From assembly GCA_902363375.1 (NCBI GenBank), contig CABIZX010000001.1:372001-436000 (forward strand): a stretch of DNA of 64,000 bases, written 5' to 3'. The notes under the pieces were generated by a model. That model worked only from the letters and a program-made list of their open reading frames with translations, had not been told where the DNA came from and did no database searches. The DNA is from Clostridiaceae bacterium. Lineage in GTDB: Bacteria; Bacillota; Clostridia; Clostridiales; Clostridiaceae. The stretch's first letter is position 1. Every line of letters begins with the position of its first letter. Of this stretch, positions 53,151 through 62,012 are shown one piece after another. The translations under genes and the position numbers were made by a program.

Positions 53151-53444
53151 CTAGAATAAAATTTCTACTAGCTTTTTAATTTTTTCATCATTAACACTAT
53201 ATATAATCTCTAAACCATTACGTTGCCAATCTATAATACCAAAGGCTTTTAACTTTGCAATGTGCTGAGATATAGTTGATTGAGGCATGTTTAAACAGCT
53301 TTGCATGTTAGTAACATTACTTCCACCATTATCAATGAGACCTTTAACAATACAAAGCCTTACGGGATGGGCTAATGCCTTTAAAATATTTGCTTTTTCC
53401 TCAAAGAGCTTTGGGTTAGTTAAAAATGTGTCATCGTTTTTCAT
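53151..53444 (-). CDS. ArsR/SmtB-family transcriptional regulator
   Basis: 97-aa winged-helix repressor: KANILKALAHPVRLCIVKGL (helix 2-3) and the recognition helix in NMPQSTISQHIAKLKAFGII. Two cysteines, one in RLCIV and one in MQSCLN, are the only obvious sensor residues; no metal-site CxC motif is present. Family members sense metals or, in the BigR/SqrR branch, persulfides. The adjacent sulfur-transfer fusion makes persulfide or redox sensing the better guess. TGGAGGTG before ATG. Confidence 0.9.
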   Translation of the reverse strand: MKNDDTFLTNPKLFEEKANILKALAHPVRLCIVKGLIDNGGSNVTNMQSCLNMPQSTISQHIAKLKAFGIIDWQRNGLEIIYSVNDEKIKKLVEILF

Positions 53445-53744
53445 GTTTTATACACCTCCATATCACTATATTCACATAATACGATATAGTTACAAGTGTG
53501 TCAATAAATAATAAAAGTATTTTAATATTTTATGGTTTAACTAAATAGAATAGTGGGTATGATTCGAAATAACAAAAATATTTTAACTAATCATTAAGTA
53601 TTTTAAATCATACCCTTAGGTTTACTATATAAGTTAATTCAAATAGATAATTATGCATAAAGGAAATAAATAAAGTGTATGCACTACTTTTAAAGTAAAA
53701 TAGTACGGGCATTATAAAAAATTAAAAAAACTATATATTAAAGT
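53445..53744. other. Intergenic region between permease and arsR
   Basis: No gene. Besides the arsR promoter it contains a 10-base inverted repeat, GGGTATGATT (53555-53564) and AATCATACCC (53606-53615), with 41 bases between. No T-run follows on either strand; it may still be the 3' structure of the permease transcript. Confidence 0.45.
53465..53504 (-). promoter_or_regulatory. arsR promoter with overlapping operator
   Basis: On the minus strand a perfect TTGACA (53499-53504), 17-base spacer and TATTAT (53476-53481). Overlapping the -10 is ACTATAT...ATATAGT (53465-53471, 53484-53490), equal in layout (TATATY-N10-GATATA) to the site at 53082. This implies autoregulation. Confidence 0.65.
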
Positions 53745-55136
53745 TTATAAGAAAAATAGAGCTGCCAAGGTAGTGACAATTAAACCTAGAATTACTGGTT
53801 TAAAGTTTCGTTTTGCAAGCTCAAAAGGAGATACCTTACATATTGCAGAGACAGGAATTATAGCCCAAGGTATTAGTGTACCACCACCTACCCAAATAGC
53901 GCCTAATTGGCCAAGAGCAGTTAAGGTCGCAATGTTACCACCAGTGGCAGTTCCAAATAGATTTGCAGTAGATCCTGCTAGAGCTATACCAGAAAATCCA
54001 GAACCATCTAGGCCTGTAATGGCACCTACAGTAGTTACCCCAAAGGCACTTAACACATTATTTAATGGAACTGCATTAGAAAAAGCAAATCCCAAGTCAT
54101 TTACTATACCTAAAGAGCCTGTAGGTAAATAGTTTCCTATGATAGATGTGAATCCATCGCCACCTACATAGAAAAAGGCTGCAATTGGAACCACAACACC
54201 AAAAACTTTAAATCCAAACTGTAATCCTTCCACTAGATGATTAGTTAGTTTTTCAAGAGAAGCTTTTTTGTATGCTTTTATAGATATTAATATAAGTATA
54301 ATTAAGGTTGTACCACCGATTAATGCTGTAGCGTCTCCGCCTTTTAAATTTAAGGAAATCATTAAAAATACGTCGATAATAAATAAAAGAGGAATCAATA
54401 TAGCAAAGAAGATTTTCCAACCTTTACTTAGAAGAGTTTCATCGGTTGTCTCAATTTCTTCGGAGTATTCAGTATAGGTAAGATTTTCAAGAGTTCCGTT
54501 TTTCATATCTCTTTTTAATAAAATGAAAGCTGTAATGGTGGTTACAAGTCCCATAATAATTATAAGAGGAATACTAGCTCTAACTACTGCAGATACAGGG
54601 ATACCAGCAGCATCGGCAGTTAGTTTTGGAGCTGCCTGAATTACAAAGTCTGTAGATAGGGCTATACCATGGCCAAAAAGGTTCATTGCAATAGCAGCAC
54701 CGATGGCAGGAAGACCAGATTTAATAGCCACAGGTACCAATACAGCTCCAACTAATGCAACGGCTGGAGAGGGCCAAAAGAAATAAGAAATTATCATCAT
54801 TATTATCCCGATACCCCAAAAAGCTATAAAATCATTTTTTATAAACTTACTAAAAGGTTCTATCATAACTTTACTTATGCCTGTATAGGAAAGGGCCTTA
54901 CTTAAGCCAGCAATTATAGATATTATAAGTATTGTTGGCATTAACTCCGTAATAGAATAAATAAAGCTATTAAAAATGCTAATTAAAGATGATGGAATAG
55001 ACTTAGTACTAATTAATGCAATTAATACTACTCCAATAATGCAAATAAGAGAGCAGTCTAATTTTTTTATCATTGTTATTAAAATTAATATTATAAAGAT
55101 TAAATAAATATAGTGTATTGATGTTAATTCAATCAT
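53745..55136 (-). CDS. GntP/ion-transporter-superfamily permease
   Basis: 463 aa, eleven to twelve predicted helices in two halves, with re-entrant-like Gly/Ala segments FFWPSPAVALVGAVLVPVAIKSG and AMNLFGHGIALSTDF. The second half has SAFGVTTVGAITGLDGSGFSG. This is the layout of carboxylate, gluconate or citrate permeases of the IT superfamily. Substrate unknown. AGGAGGCT before ATG. Same direction as arsR and the oxidoreductase but 300 bases upstream of arsR, so probably its own unit. Confidence 0.65.
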   Translation of the reverse strand: MIELTSIHYIYLIFIILILITMIKKLDCSLICIIGVVLIALISTKSIPSSLISIFNSFIYSITELMPTILIISIIAGLSKALSYTGISKVMIEPFSKFIKNDFIAFWGIGIIMMIISYFFWPSPAVALVGAVLVPVAIKSGLPAIGAAIAMNLFGHGIALSTDFVIQAAPKLTADAAGIPVSAVVRASIPLIIIMGLVTTITAFILLKRDMKNGTLENLTYTEYSEEIETTDETLLSKGWKIFFAILIPLLFIIDVFLMISLNLKGGDATALIGGTTLIILILISIKAYKKASLEKLTNHLVEGLQFGFKVFGVVVPIAAFFYVGGDGFTSIIGNYLPTGSLGIVNDLGFAFSNAVPLNNVLSAFGVTTVGAITGLDGSGFSGIALAGSTANLFGTATGGNIATLTALGQLGAIWVGGGTLIPWAIIPVSAICKVSPFELAKRNFKPVILGLIVTTLAALFFL

Positions 55137-55523
55137 TTGTAGCCTCCTGTTTAGCTTATCCTAATTTAATAATAGAATATGCAGAGAGGATAATTAGTGT
55201 TAAAAAAGCAAGATAAAAATTAAGATAATTCAAATTGAAGTATAGACTAACATAAAAAGAAAAGTATAATAATAAATACTATGAATTATAAACTTGATAT
55301 TTTCATATGCTACAAAGTCATTGAATTAGAATAGATATATAAATTAATATTTATTCATAATAACATGTATATTATATAGATATCATTGAGGAGCTAAAAT
55401 TTTATATGATAATAAGAATATTAGGTGTTTATGAATAAAACTGTTTAAATACTTTTAAATAATATATAATAGTAATAATAATGTGATATCTTGGAGTAAA
55501 TTAGAGATTTAAGGAGAAAAAAT
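55137..55523. other. Intergenic region, nothing recognised
   Basis: 387 AT-rich bases between divergent genes. No ORF over 15 codons with a ribosome binding site, no clear hairpin terminator, no repeat. A TATAAT occurs near 55468 without a convincing -35. Confidence 0.5.
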
Positions 55524-55937
55524 ATGAAGAATTTTAAATTTAAACATAATGGCGAAGAGTTTATTTTATCAGAGGATAATCTTTCTTATATGGAAGGTGA
55601 TGAAATTAAAGATTTTGATATAGAAAAGGTATTAGAAATTTTAGAAGAAGGTAAAGAAAAGATAGAATTTGATTATGAGTATTATGCTGATAATTGTGAT
55701 GAGTGTGGTAATAGTGAGTCTATAGATAAAAAATGTTATAGATTTTTAGAATATCATTTTTATATTTTTACTAAAGAAGAGAAATATATAATGAGCAATA
55801 TAAGTAACGACTTTGAAAGTACTACCTATTCTCAACTAGAGAGAGATGAGAGAATTGATGAAAGTTATATCGTGTCTGTTATAGTATGTGAAAGCTGTAA
55901 GAGATTCACAGTAGAAATTGAACAATGTGATATGTAA
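55524..55937 (+). CDS. Conserved clostridial protein, DUF3785-like
   Basis: 137 aa, acidic, soluble. Two Cys pairs, CDEC (about 58-61) and CESC (about 123-126), plus single Cys residues suggest a zinc- or redox-type site. Opening KNFKFKHNGEEFILSEDNLSY. I associate this pattern with DUF3785, known mainly from Clostridia, with modest confidence. ATG after AAGGAGA. Monocistronic. No function is known. Confidence 0.65.
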   Translation: MKNFKFKHNGEEFILSEDNLSYMEGDEIKDFDIEKVLEILEEGKEKIEFDYEYYADNCDECGNSESIDKKCYRFLEYHFYIFTKEEKYIMSNISNDFESTTYSQLERDERIDESYIVSVIVCESCKRFTVEIEQCDM

Positions 55938-56079
55938 TTAAAAAAATATGTATATTTTTAGGCAAATTTCATATACTCTTTAATGTAAGACTATTCGGAA
56001 GAAAGAATTTACAGATATTTGTAGAAATTTATGTATAAACATATCATAACTGGATACAATTCCTAATAGGAGGGATTGT

Positions 56080-56736
56080 ATGTTTGAAAGATATAAAAGA
56101 AATAAAGGATTATACATTTTTATAGCCTCTGTAGGTATAATAGTTTTTTTGCTTAGCTATACTGTGAGTACAGCATTTTTAAGAAGTTCAAAGGATGGTT
56201 CTGGAATTTTAGGTGAAGCAACTCAATCTAGCTTTATGAATATGAGTGATGTGGTGATTTCAGAGAAAAGCAACATAGAGTTCATGCTAAACTATAAAAA
56301 CTCCTTGGATAAAGTAAAAATTAATGATAAATTAGATCAAACTATAAAGGTAAAAAAGGATGATTTAATTGGTCTTAACCAAGATCAGGCTGAAAAGATA
56401 TTTTCTAGCTTTGGATATAGGATAGAAAAGTTTGCAGATGAAGATGTGGTATTTGTAAAGGACGTAGAAGGTTATAATTATAAAGCAGATTCTTACTTTA
56501 TAGGAATAAAGGGTGAAAATATTGTTATTTATAATAAGGATTCTAATGGAACAATAAAAGTAGCAGAAGAAAAAATAACAAACCCTAAAGATGAGGATGG
56601 CCAATTATATTTAAAGATTAATGACATAGAGAACAGAGGTAATCTTTTGAGAACATTCTATGAAGGGCATAAAGATTATCAGTTTTCCAATATACAAGAG
56701 GCTATAGAATATGCTCAGGCTCTTTGTAGCACATAA
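56080..56736 (+). CDS. Membrane-anchored protein of unknown function (possibly BofC-like)
   Basis: 218 aa with one N-terminal helix (about 12-32) and an extracytoplasmic Lys/Asp-rich domain. Segments such as LIGLNQDQAEKIFSSFGYRIEKFADEDVVFVKDVEG and YFIGIKGENIVIYNKDSNG recall the C-terminal domain of BofC-like proteins, but I cannot confirm. AGGAGGGA before ATG. The following hairpin with 20-base arms ends its transcript upstream of ruvA. Confidence 0.6.
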   Translation: MFERYKRNKGLYIFIASVGIIVFLLSYTVSTAFLRSSKDGSGILGEATQSSFMNMSDVVISEKSNIEFMLNYKNSLDKVKINDKLDQTIKVKKDDLIGLNQDQAEKIFSSFGYRIEKFADEDVVFVKDVEGYNYKADSYFIGIKGENIVIYNKDSNGTIKVAEEKITNPKDEDGQLYLKINDIENRGNLLRTFYEGHKDYQFSNIQEAIEYAQALCST

Positions 56737-56739
56737 AAT

Positions 56740-56783
56740 TTGAAAAGGAGTGTTTCAAAAAAATTTGAAACACTCCTTTTCAA
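56740..56783. terminator. Long perfect hairpin terminator
   Basis: 20-base perfect arms (56740-56759, 56764-56783) with a 4-base A loop. The 3' arm includes a T4 run. Confidence 0.8.
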
Positions 56784-57049
56784 TGCATTTCAACGCAAAA
56801 TATAAAAATATAAAATTATAAAATGATATAAATTTAATTTAAATTAAGTTTAAAATAGTTTTTATTGAATTGTTACATTATAGATGATAAAGTATATTGT
56901 AGTCATGATTGTGTGGTAGAATAGATTAATGATCTAGATTTAATATAACCATATAATAGGTATACAACATACGGTTTAAATTTGCAGATAATATATATAC
57001 ATAAAATAATAGAAAATATAGATAGTTTTAATAAAGATAGGTGATACAC

Positions 57050-57643
57050 ATGTATGAATATATAAAAGGGATTTTTAAGTCTATAGAGAAAGAATATATA
57101 GTTATTGAATGTGGGAATATAGGGTATAAGATTTTAACATCAGGGAGTACAATTTCTAACATGCCAGCTATAGATCAACCAATAAAGATTTATACTCATC
57201 AGATTGTAAGAGAAGATTTTATTGGACTTTATGGCTTTTTGACTAAAGAAGAAATATCCATGTTTAATCTTCTTATTTCAATTAATGGGGTAGGTCCTAA
57301 AGCTGCTCTTTCTCTTATGTCAATTGCTAATGTGTCTACGTTGAAATATGCTATAATTACTGATGATGATAAATTGATAACTAAGGCACCGGGAATAGGT
57401 AAGAAAACTGCACAAAGAATTATATTGGAGCTTAAAGATAAGATAAACTTAGGTGAAGCTATAGAAAAAGGAGTAGTTATCGATCCAATCACCCTAGACA
57501 ATGGAAAATTATCAGAAGCTATTGGAGCACTTATAGCTCTTGGATATTCTGATAAAGAAGCTGAAAAGGCAGTAGAGAAAGCAGATAGAAGTAAGAGTGT
57601 GGAAGAGATTATAAAACAGTGCTTAAAACTTTTAATGGGATAA
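57050..57643 (+). CDS. ruvA: Holliday junction helicase subunit RuvA
   Basis: 197 aa. N-terminal OB-fold (YEYIKGIFKSIEKEYIVIE), central HhH motifs with NGVGPKAALSLM and APGIGKKTAQRIILELKDK, and a C-terminal domain that contacts RuvB (ALIALGYSDKEAEKAV). It binds four-way junctions. The frame is open from GTG at 57041, but AGGTGAT is its own ribosome site, making the ATG at 57050 the likelier start. Confidence 0.96.
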   Translation: MYEYIKGIFKSIEKEYIVIECGNIGYKILTSGSTISNMPAIDQPIKIYTHQIVREDFIGLYGFLTKEEISMFNLLISINGVGPKAALSLMSIANVSTLKYAIITDDDKLITKAPGIGKKTAQRIILELKDKINLGEAIEKGVVIDPITLDNGKLSEAIGALIALGYSDKEAEKAVEKADRSKSVEEIIKQCLKLLMG

Positions 57644-57680
57644 TAGATTTTTAAGCAGTTTATGATTAAGGAGGAGGATT

Positions 57681-58688
57681 ATGGAAGATAGATTTATTAC
57701 ATCTAATATTATTGAGGAAGATATAGAAGTAGAATATTCCTTAAGACCTCAGCGCCTTAAGGAATATATAGGTCAGGAAAAAGTTAAGAATAAGCTTGAT
57801 ATATTTTTGAAAGCTGCAAAAATGAGAAAGGAACCTTTAGATCATGTGCTTTTATATGGTCCACCAGGGTTAGGAAAAACTACATTAGCAAACATAGTGG
57901 CCAAGGAAATGGGCGGAAATTTGAAAATAACTTCAGGACCTGCTATAGAAAGAGCTGGTGATTTAGCGGCACTGCTAACAAATCTAAATACAAATGATGT
58001 GTTATTTATAGATGAGATCCATAGATTAAATAGATCAGTAGAGGAAATTTTATATCCTGCTATGGAGGATTTTGCACTGGATATTGTTATTGGTAAGGGT
58101 GCAGCAGCCAAGTCTATAAGGCTTGATTTACCTAAATTTACGTTGATTGGGGCAACCACAAGAGTAGGACTTTTAACAGCGCCATTAAGAGATAGATTTG
58201 GAGTACTATGTTCAATGGAATATTATAATCATGATGAACTTAGAGAAATTGTATTAAGATCTTCTGATATATTAGGAGTTAAGATCGATAATGAAGGTGC
58301 TTTGAGTTTAGGTATGAGATCTAGAGGAACTCCAAGAATAGCCAATAGGTTATTAAAAAGAGTTAGAGATTTCTCCATGGTAAAAGGGATAGATATAATT
58401 GATAGCAATATGGTAGAACAAGCATCAGAGCTTCTAGAGGTAGATAAAGAAGGGTTTGATAGATTAGATAATAAAATACTAGAATCTATAATAGATAATT
58501 TTAATGGAGGACCTGTTGGAGTTGAAACTTTAGCTTACTTTATAGGAGAAGAAGTAAGCACGATTGAAGATGTGTATGAACCATACCTTATACAAAAAGG
58601 ATTTATTATGAGAACTCCTAGAGGTAGGATAGCAGCTAAAAAAGCCTATGACCATTTAGGAAGAATAGTTCCGGAACATATACTATAA
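57681..58688 (+). CDS. ruvB: Holliday junction branch-migration ATPase RuvB
   Basis: 335 aa. AAA+ Walker [15 protein letters not shown], Walker [11 protein letters not shown], sensor 1 [18 protein letters not shown], and the winged-helix end [25 protein letters not shown]. It pumps DNA through the RuvA tetramer. AAGGAGGAGG before ATG, 37 bases after ruvA. A perfect 10-1-10 inverted repeat lies downstream. Confidence 0.97.
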   Translation: MEDRFITSNIIEEDIEVEYSLRPQRLKEYIGQEKVKNKLDIFLKAAKMRKEPLDHVLLYGPPGLGKTTLANIVAKEMGGNLKITSGPAIERAGDLAALLTNLNTNDVLFIDEIHRLNRSVEEILYPAMEDFALDIVIGKGAAAKSIRLDLPKFTLIGATTRVGLLTAPLRDRFGVLCSMEYYNHDELREIVLRSSDILGVKIDNEGALSLGMRSRGTPRIANRLLKRVRDFSMVKGIDIIDSNMVEQASELLEVDKEGFDRLDNKILESIIDNFNGGPVGVETLAYFIGEEVSTIEDVYEPYLIQKGFIMRTPRGRIAAKKAYDHLGRIVPEHIL

Positions 58689-58758
58689 AAGTAAAATTTA
58701 TAAATATGTAAAACTATAAATAGATAAAATTGAAAAATGTATTAATCATCTATATAAA

Positions 58759-58779
58759 AGCTATAAAATTTTTATAGCT
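58759..58779. repeat. Perfect 10-1-10 inverted repeat between ruvB and queA
   Basis: AGCTATAAAA (58759-58768) and TTTTATAGCT (58770-58779). The spacer is a single base, so it suits a protein operator or cruciform better than a terminator. It is 73 bases before the queA start. Confidence 0.6.
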
Positions 58780-58851
58780 ACAATAGAATAGAAAAATATA
58801 TTGTGGTATTATGTTGTAATAATATAGATAGAATAGGGAAGTGTATAAACT

Positions 58852-59877
58852 TTGAAAGTAAAGGATTTTTATTTTGATTTGCCAAAAGAATTGATAGCTC
58901 AACATCCACTAGAAAAAAGAGATGAATCTAAGCTAATGGTTTTAAATAAAAAAAGTGGTGAAATAGAACATAAGGTTTTTAAGGATATTATAGACTATTT
59001 AAATCCAGGTGATTGTCTTGTATTAAATGATACCAGAGTTATGCCAGCTAGACTTTATGGGGCAAGGGAAGGCTCTGGTGGTAAAATGGAATTTTTACTT
59101 CTTAAAAGACATGAAGATAATATATGGGAAAGTTTAGTTAAACCAGGTAAAAGAGGAAAAGTTGGAGCTAAATTTGTATTCGGAAATGGAGAACTAAAGG
59201 CTGAAATAATAGAAGTCTTGGATAATGGAAATAGAAAAATAAAGTTCTACTATGATGGAATATTTGAAGAAGTATTGGATAGACTTGGAGAGATGCCACT
59301 ACCACCATATATAGAAGAAAAATTAGAAGACAAGGAAAGATATCAAACTGTTTATTCAAAAGAAGTTGGATCTGCAGCAGCTCCTACAGCGGGATTACAT
59401 TTTACAGAAGAGTTGCTTCAAGAGATTAGAGATAAAGGTATAAACATAGCTTTTGTAACTTTACATGTGGGACTTGGAACTTTTAGGCCAGTGAAGGTAG
59501 AGGATATTCAAGATCATGAAATGCATTCTGAGTACTATATCTTAGATAGAGAAAATGCAGAAATAATAAATAATGCTAAAAAAAGTGGAAAAAGAGTTAT
59601 AGCAGTGGGAACAACCTCTAATAGAACCCTTGAGAGTATAGCTAATGAAGAGGGGGAGGTTAAAGAGCAATCCGGATATACTAATATATTCATATATCCA
59701 GGTTATAAGTTTAAAATAGTAGATGCAATAATTACTAATTTTCATTTGCCAGAATCTACACTAATAATGCTTATAAGTGCATTTTCAACTAGGGAGATAG
59801 TTATGAATGCTTATAAAACTGCAGTAGAAAATGAATATAGATTCTTTAGCTTTGGAGATGCTATGTTTATCCATTAA
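58852..59877 (+). CDS. queA: S-adenosylmethionine:tRNA ribosyltransferase-isomerase
   Basis: 341 aa. It adds the epoxyqueuosine ring from SAM to preQ1-modified tRNA. Family motifs: [23 protein letters not shown] at the start, [41 protein letters not shown] and [16 protein letters not shown] near the end. The start is TTG at 58852 after AGGGAAG. Next to tgt, completing queuosine insertion; the preQ1 synthesis genes are not in the window. Confidence 0.96.
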   Translation: MKVKDFYFDLPKELIAQHPLEKRDESKLMVLNKKSGEIEHKVFKDIIDYLNPGDCLVLNDTRVMPARLYGAREGSGGKMEFLLLKRHEDNIWESLVKPGKRGKVGAKFVFGNGELKAEIIEVLDNGNRKIKFYYDGIFEEVLDRLGEMPLPPYIEEKLEDKERYQTVYSKEVGSAAAPTAGLHFTEELLQEIRDKGINIAFVTLHVGLGTFRPVKVEDIQDHEMHSEYYILDRENAEIINNAKKSGKRVIAVGTTSNRTLESIANEEGEVKEQSGYTNIFIYPGYKFKIVDAIITNFHLPESTLIMLISAFSTREIVMNAYKTAVENEYRFFSFGDAMFIH

Positions 59878-59896
59878 TAGGAAGGACGATGAATAG

Positions 59897-61024
59897 GTGT
59901 ATAAATTACTAAAAAAGAGTGGAAAAGTTAGACGTGGAGAATTTGTTACTCCCCATGGAACAATACAGACTCCTGTATTCATGAATGTTGGTACTTTAGC
60001 TGCCATAAAAGGTGCTGTATCATCTATGGATTTAAAGGAAATTGGTTGCCAGGTAGAATTATCTAATACATATCATCTTCATTTGAGACCAGGAGATGAA
60101 GTAGTTAAAAAAATGGGAGGGCTTCATGAATTTATGAATTGGGATAGACCGATTCTTACAGATTCAGGTGGTTTTCAAGTATTCTCATTAGCAGGTTTGA
60201 GAAAGATCAAAGAAGAGGGTGTATATTTTAGCTCTCACATAGATGGAAGAAAAATATTTATGGGTCCAGAAGAGAGTATGAGAATCCAAAGTAATCTGGC
60301 TTCAACCATTGCGATGGCTTTTGATGAGTGTATCCCAAACCCATCTTCAAGAGAGTATGTAGAAAAATCTGTAGCAAGAACTACTAGATGGCTTGAAAGA
60401 TGTAAAGCTGAAATGGAAAGATTAAATGCAGAGCCTAATACTATAAATAAACAGCAAATGTTATTTGGTATAAACCAAGGCGGAGTTTATGAAGATATTA
60501 GAATAGAACATGCTAAAACTATTAGAAAATTAGACCTTGATGGATATGCCATTGGAGGATTAGCTGTTGGTGAGACCCATGAAGAAATGTATAGAATTAT
60601 TGATGCGGTAGTACCTCATCTTCCAGAGGATAAACCAATTTACCTGATGGGAGTTGGAACTCCTGAAAATATATTAGAAGCAGTTTCAAGAGGTGTAGAT
60701 TTCTTTGACTGTGTATTACCAGCTAGAAATGGAAGGCATGGACATGTGTTTACTAAGTATGGTAAAATAAACATCATGAATGCTAAATATGAATTAGATA
60801 AAAGTCCTATTGATGAGGGTTGTGATTGTCCGGCCTGCAAGCATTACACGAGAGGTTACATAAGACACTTGTTTAAGGCAAAGGAAATGTTAGCAATGAG
60901 ACTTTGCGTGCTTCATAACTTATATTTTTATAATAAGTTAATGGAAGAAATAAGAAATGCAATAGATGGAGACTATTTTGAAGAATTTAAAAATCAAAGG
61001 CTTTCAGAATGGGGAATAAAGTAA
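59897..61024 (+). CDS. tgt: tRNA-guanine transglycosylase
   Basis: 375 aa. It exchanges guanine at wobble position 34 for preQ1. Nucleophile Asp in LTDSGGFQVFS and catalytic Asp in GVDFFDCVLPARNGRHG; zinc ligands CDCPACKHY with a downstream His. Start is GTG at 59897, 19 bases after queA, with AGGAAGG as ribosome site at slightly long spacing; the nearby ATG is out of frame. Confidence 0.96.
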   Translation: MYKLLKKSGKVRRGEFVTPHGTIQTPVFMNVGTLAAIKGAVSSMDLKEIGCQVELSNTYHLHLRPGDEVVKKMGGLHEFMNWDRPILTDSGGFQVFSLAGLRKIKEEGVYFSSHIDGRKIFMGPEESMRIQSNLASTIAMAFDECIPNPSSREYVEKSVARTTRWLERCKAEMERLNAEPNTINKQQMLFGINQGGVYEDIRIEHAKTIRKLDLDGYAIGGLAVGETHEEMYRIIDAVVPHLPEDKPIYLMGVGTPENILEAVSRGVDFFDCVLPARNGRHGHVFTKYGKINIMNAKYELDKSPIDEGCDCPACKHYTRGYIRHLFKAKEMLAMRLCVLHNLYFYNKLMEEIRNAIDGDYFEEFKNQRLSEWGIK

Positions 61025-61075
61025 TTTGGTATCTATTAATTTAATATATACATAACTAGTGAAAGGAGAGATAAT

Positions 61076-61366
61076 ATGCAAAATTTAATGGCGTTTATTC
61101 CAATGATACTTGTATTTGTGTTGTTTTATTTTATGATTTTTATGCCAGAAAAGAAGAGAAAGAAACAATACAATGATATGTTAAACTCTTTAGCAGTAAA
61201 TGACGAAATCATGACTAAAGGTGGAATCATGGGAAGGGTAATAAATATACAAGAAGAGTATATTATTTTAGAAAGCGGCCCAGATAGAGCTAGAATAAAA
61301 ATGAATAAACTTGGTATTGCTTCAGTTACAAAATCAGCTAACGAGCCAGAAGAAATCAAGGAATAA
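61076..61366 (+). CDS. yajC: Preprotein translocase subunit YajC
   Basis: 96 aa. Single N-terminal membrane helix (PMILVFVLFYFMIF), then the MPEKKRKKQYNDMLNSLAVNDEIMTKGGIMG cytosolic domain. It accompanies SecD/SecF at the Sec translocon; secD is 2 kb downstream. AAAGGAGAG before ATG. Confidence 0.95.
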   Translation: MQNLMAFIPMILVFVLFYFMIFMPEKKRKKQYNDMLNSLAVNDEIMTKGGIMGRVINIQEEYIILESGPDRARIKMNKLGIASVTKSANEPEEIKE

Positions 61367-61377
61367 TCATCATAAAT

Positions 61378-61411
61378 CCCCTTATATAAACATATTTATT
61401 ATTATAAGGGG
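61378..61411 (+). promoter_or_regulatory. Hairpin that covers the next ribosome binding site
   Basis: CCCCTTATA (61378-61386) pairs with TATAAGGGG (61403-61411); the 3' arm is part of the AAGGGGG Shine-Dalgarno of the following gene, and GTTTTG follows. It could act as a weak terminator or limit translation. Confidence 0.55.
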
Positions 61412-61420
61412 GTTTTGGGT

Positions 61421-61789
61421 ATGTATAAAAAGTTTAATTATTCAGCTATTGGAGTAGGGGTGCTAAGAGCATCAATTTTAACTGTAATTTGTGTTCTAGT
61501 ATATTCATTAATTACTTCATATTTCCCATTTAGTAATGCTGTTACATCGGTATTTTTAGTTATAGTTACTTTAGCTAGTGTAGTATATGGAACTATATAT
61601 GCAACACTAAAAATGGGAAGTAAAGGATGGTTAGTAGGATTACTAGTGGCATTATTTTATATGTTAGTACTTTATATAGTATCCTTATGTTTTGGAAATA
61701 ACTTAGCATTAGGAGGAAAAGATGTACTTAGGTTAATCTTAGCATTAGCAGCAGGATCATTGTCAGGAATGTTAGGAGTGAATCTATAA
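61421..61789 (+). CDS. TIGR04086-type small membrane protein
   Basis: 122 aa with four predicted helices and almost no loops: IGVGVLRASILTVICVLVYSLI, FLVIVTLASVVYGTIYATLK, WLVGLLVALFYMLVLYIVSLCF and a Gly-rich LALAAGSLSGMLGVNL end. This family is found at this spot (between yajC and the SCIFF peptide) in Clostridia; function unknown. The frame is open from a TTG at 61415, but spacing from AAGGGGG favours the ATG at 61421. Confidence 0.85.
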   Translation: MYKKFNYSAIGVGVLRASILTVICVLVYSLITSYFPFSNAVTSVFLVIVTLASVVYGTIYATLKMGSKGWLVGLLVALFYMLVLYIVSLCFGNNLALGGKDVLRLILALAAGSLSGMLGVNL

Positions 61790-61816
61790 ATATTATTAGT
61801 TTTAGGAGGAATAGAG

Positions 61817-61954
61817 ATGAAGCATATAAAAACTATTAACAAGTCTAATATTAAAGAAAGTTTAAAGAAACCAGGTTGTAAGGAATGTGCTAACTCATGT
61901 CAATCAGCTTGTAAAACTTCTTGTACAGTAGCTAATTTAGAGTGTGAGAACTAA
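61817..61954 (+). CDS. scfA: SCIFF peptide precursor (six cysteines in forty-five residues)
   Basis: Exactly 45 codons from ATG 61817 to TAA 61952-61954, behind AGGAGGA. Leader MKHIKTINKSNIKESLKKPG, then six Cys in a tight pattern (GC-EC-SC-AC-SC-EC). The maturase downstream is known to join a Cys sulfur to a Thr alpha/gamma-carbon in such peptides, giving a thioether (ranthipeptide). The core Thr candidates lie in KTSCT. Biological role unknown though the pair is nearly universal in Clostridia. Confidence 0.95.
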   Translation: MKHIKTINKSNIKESLKKPGCKECANSCQSACKTSCTVANLECEN

Positions 61955-61965
61955 TCATTTTAAAG

Positions 61966-61990
61966 GCAGTAACAAAAAGTTACTGCTTTA
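61966..61990 (+). terminator. Partial terminator between SCIFF peptide and maturase
   Basis: GCAGTAAC (61966-61973) and GTTACTGC (61979-61986) with loop AAAAA, followed by TTTATGTTT. The T-run is broken, so it probably lets some transcripts through to the maturase. Confidence 0.65.
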
Positions 61991-62012
61991 TGTTTAGTTA
62001 GGAGGAAAAAGG

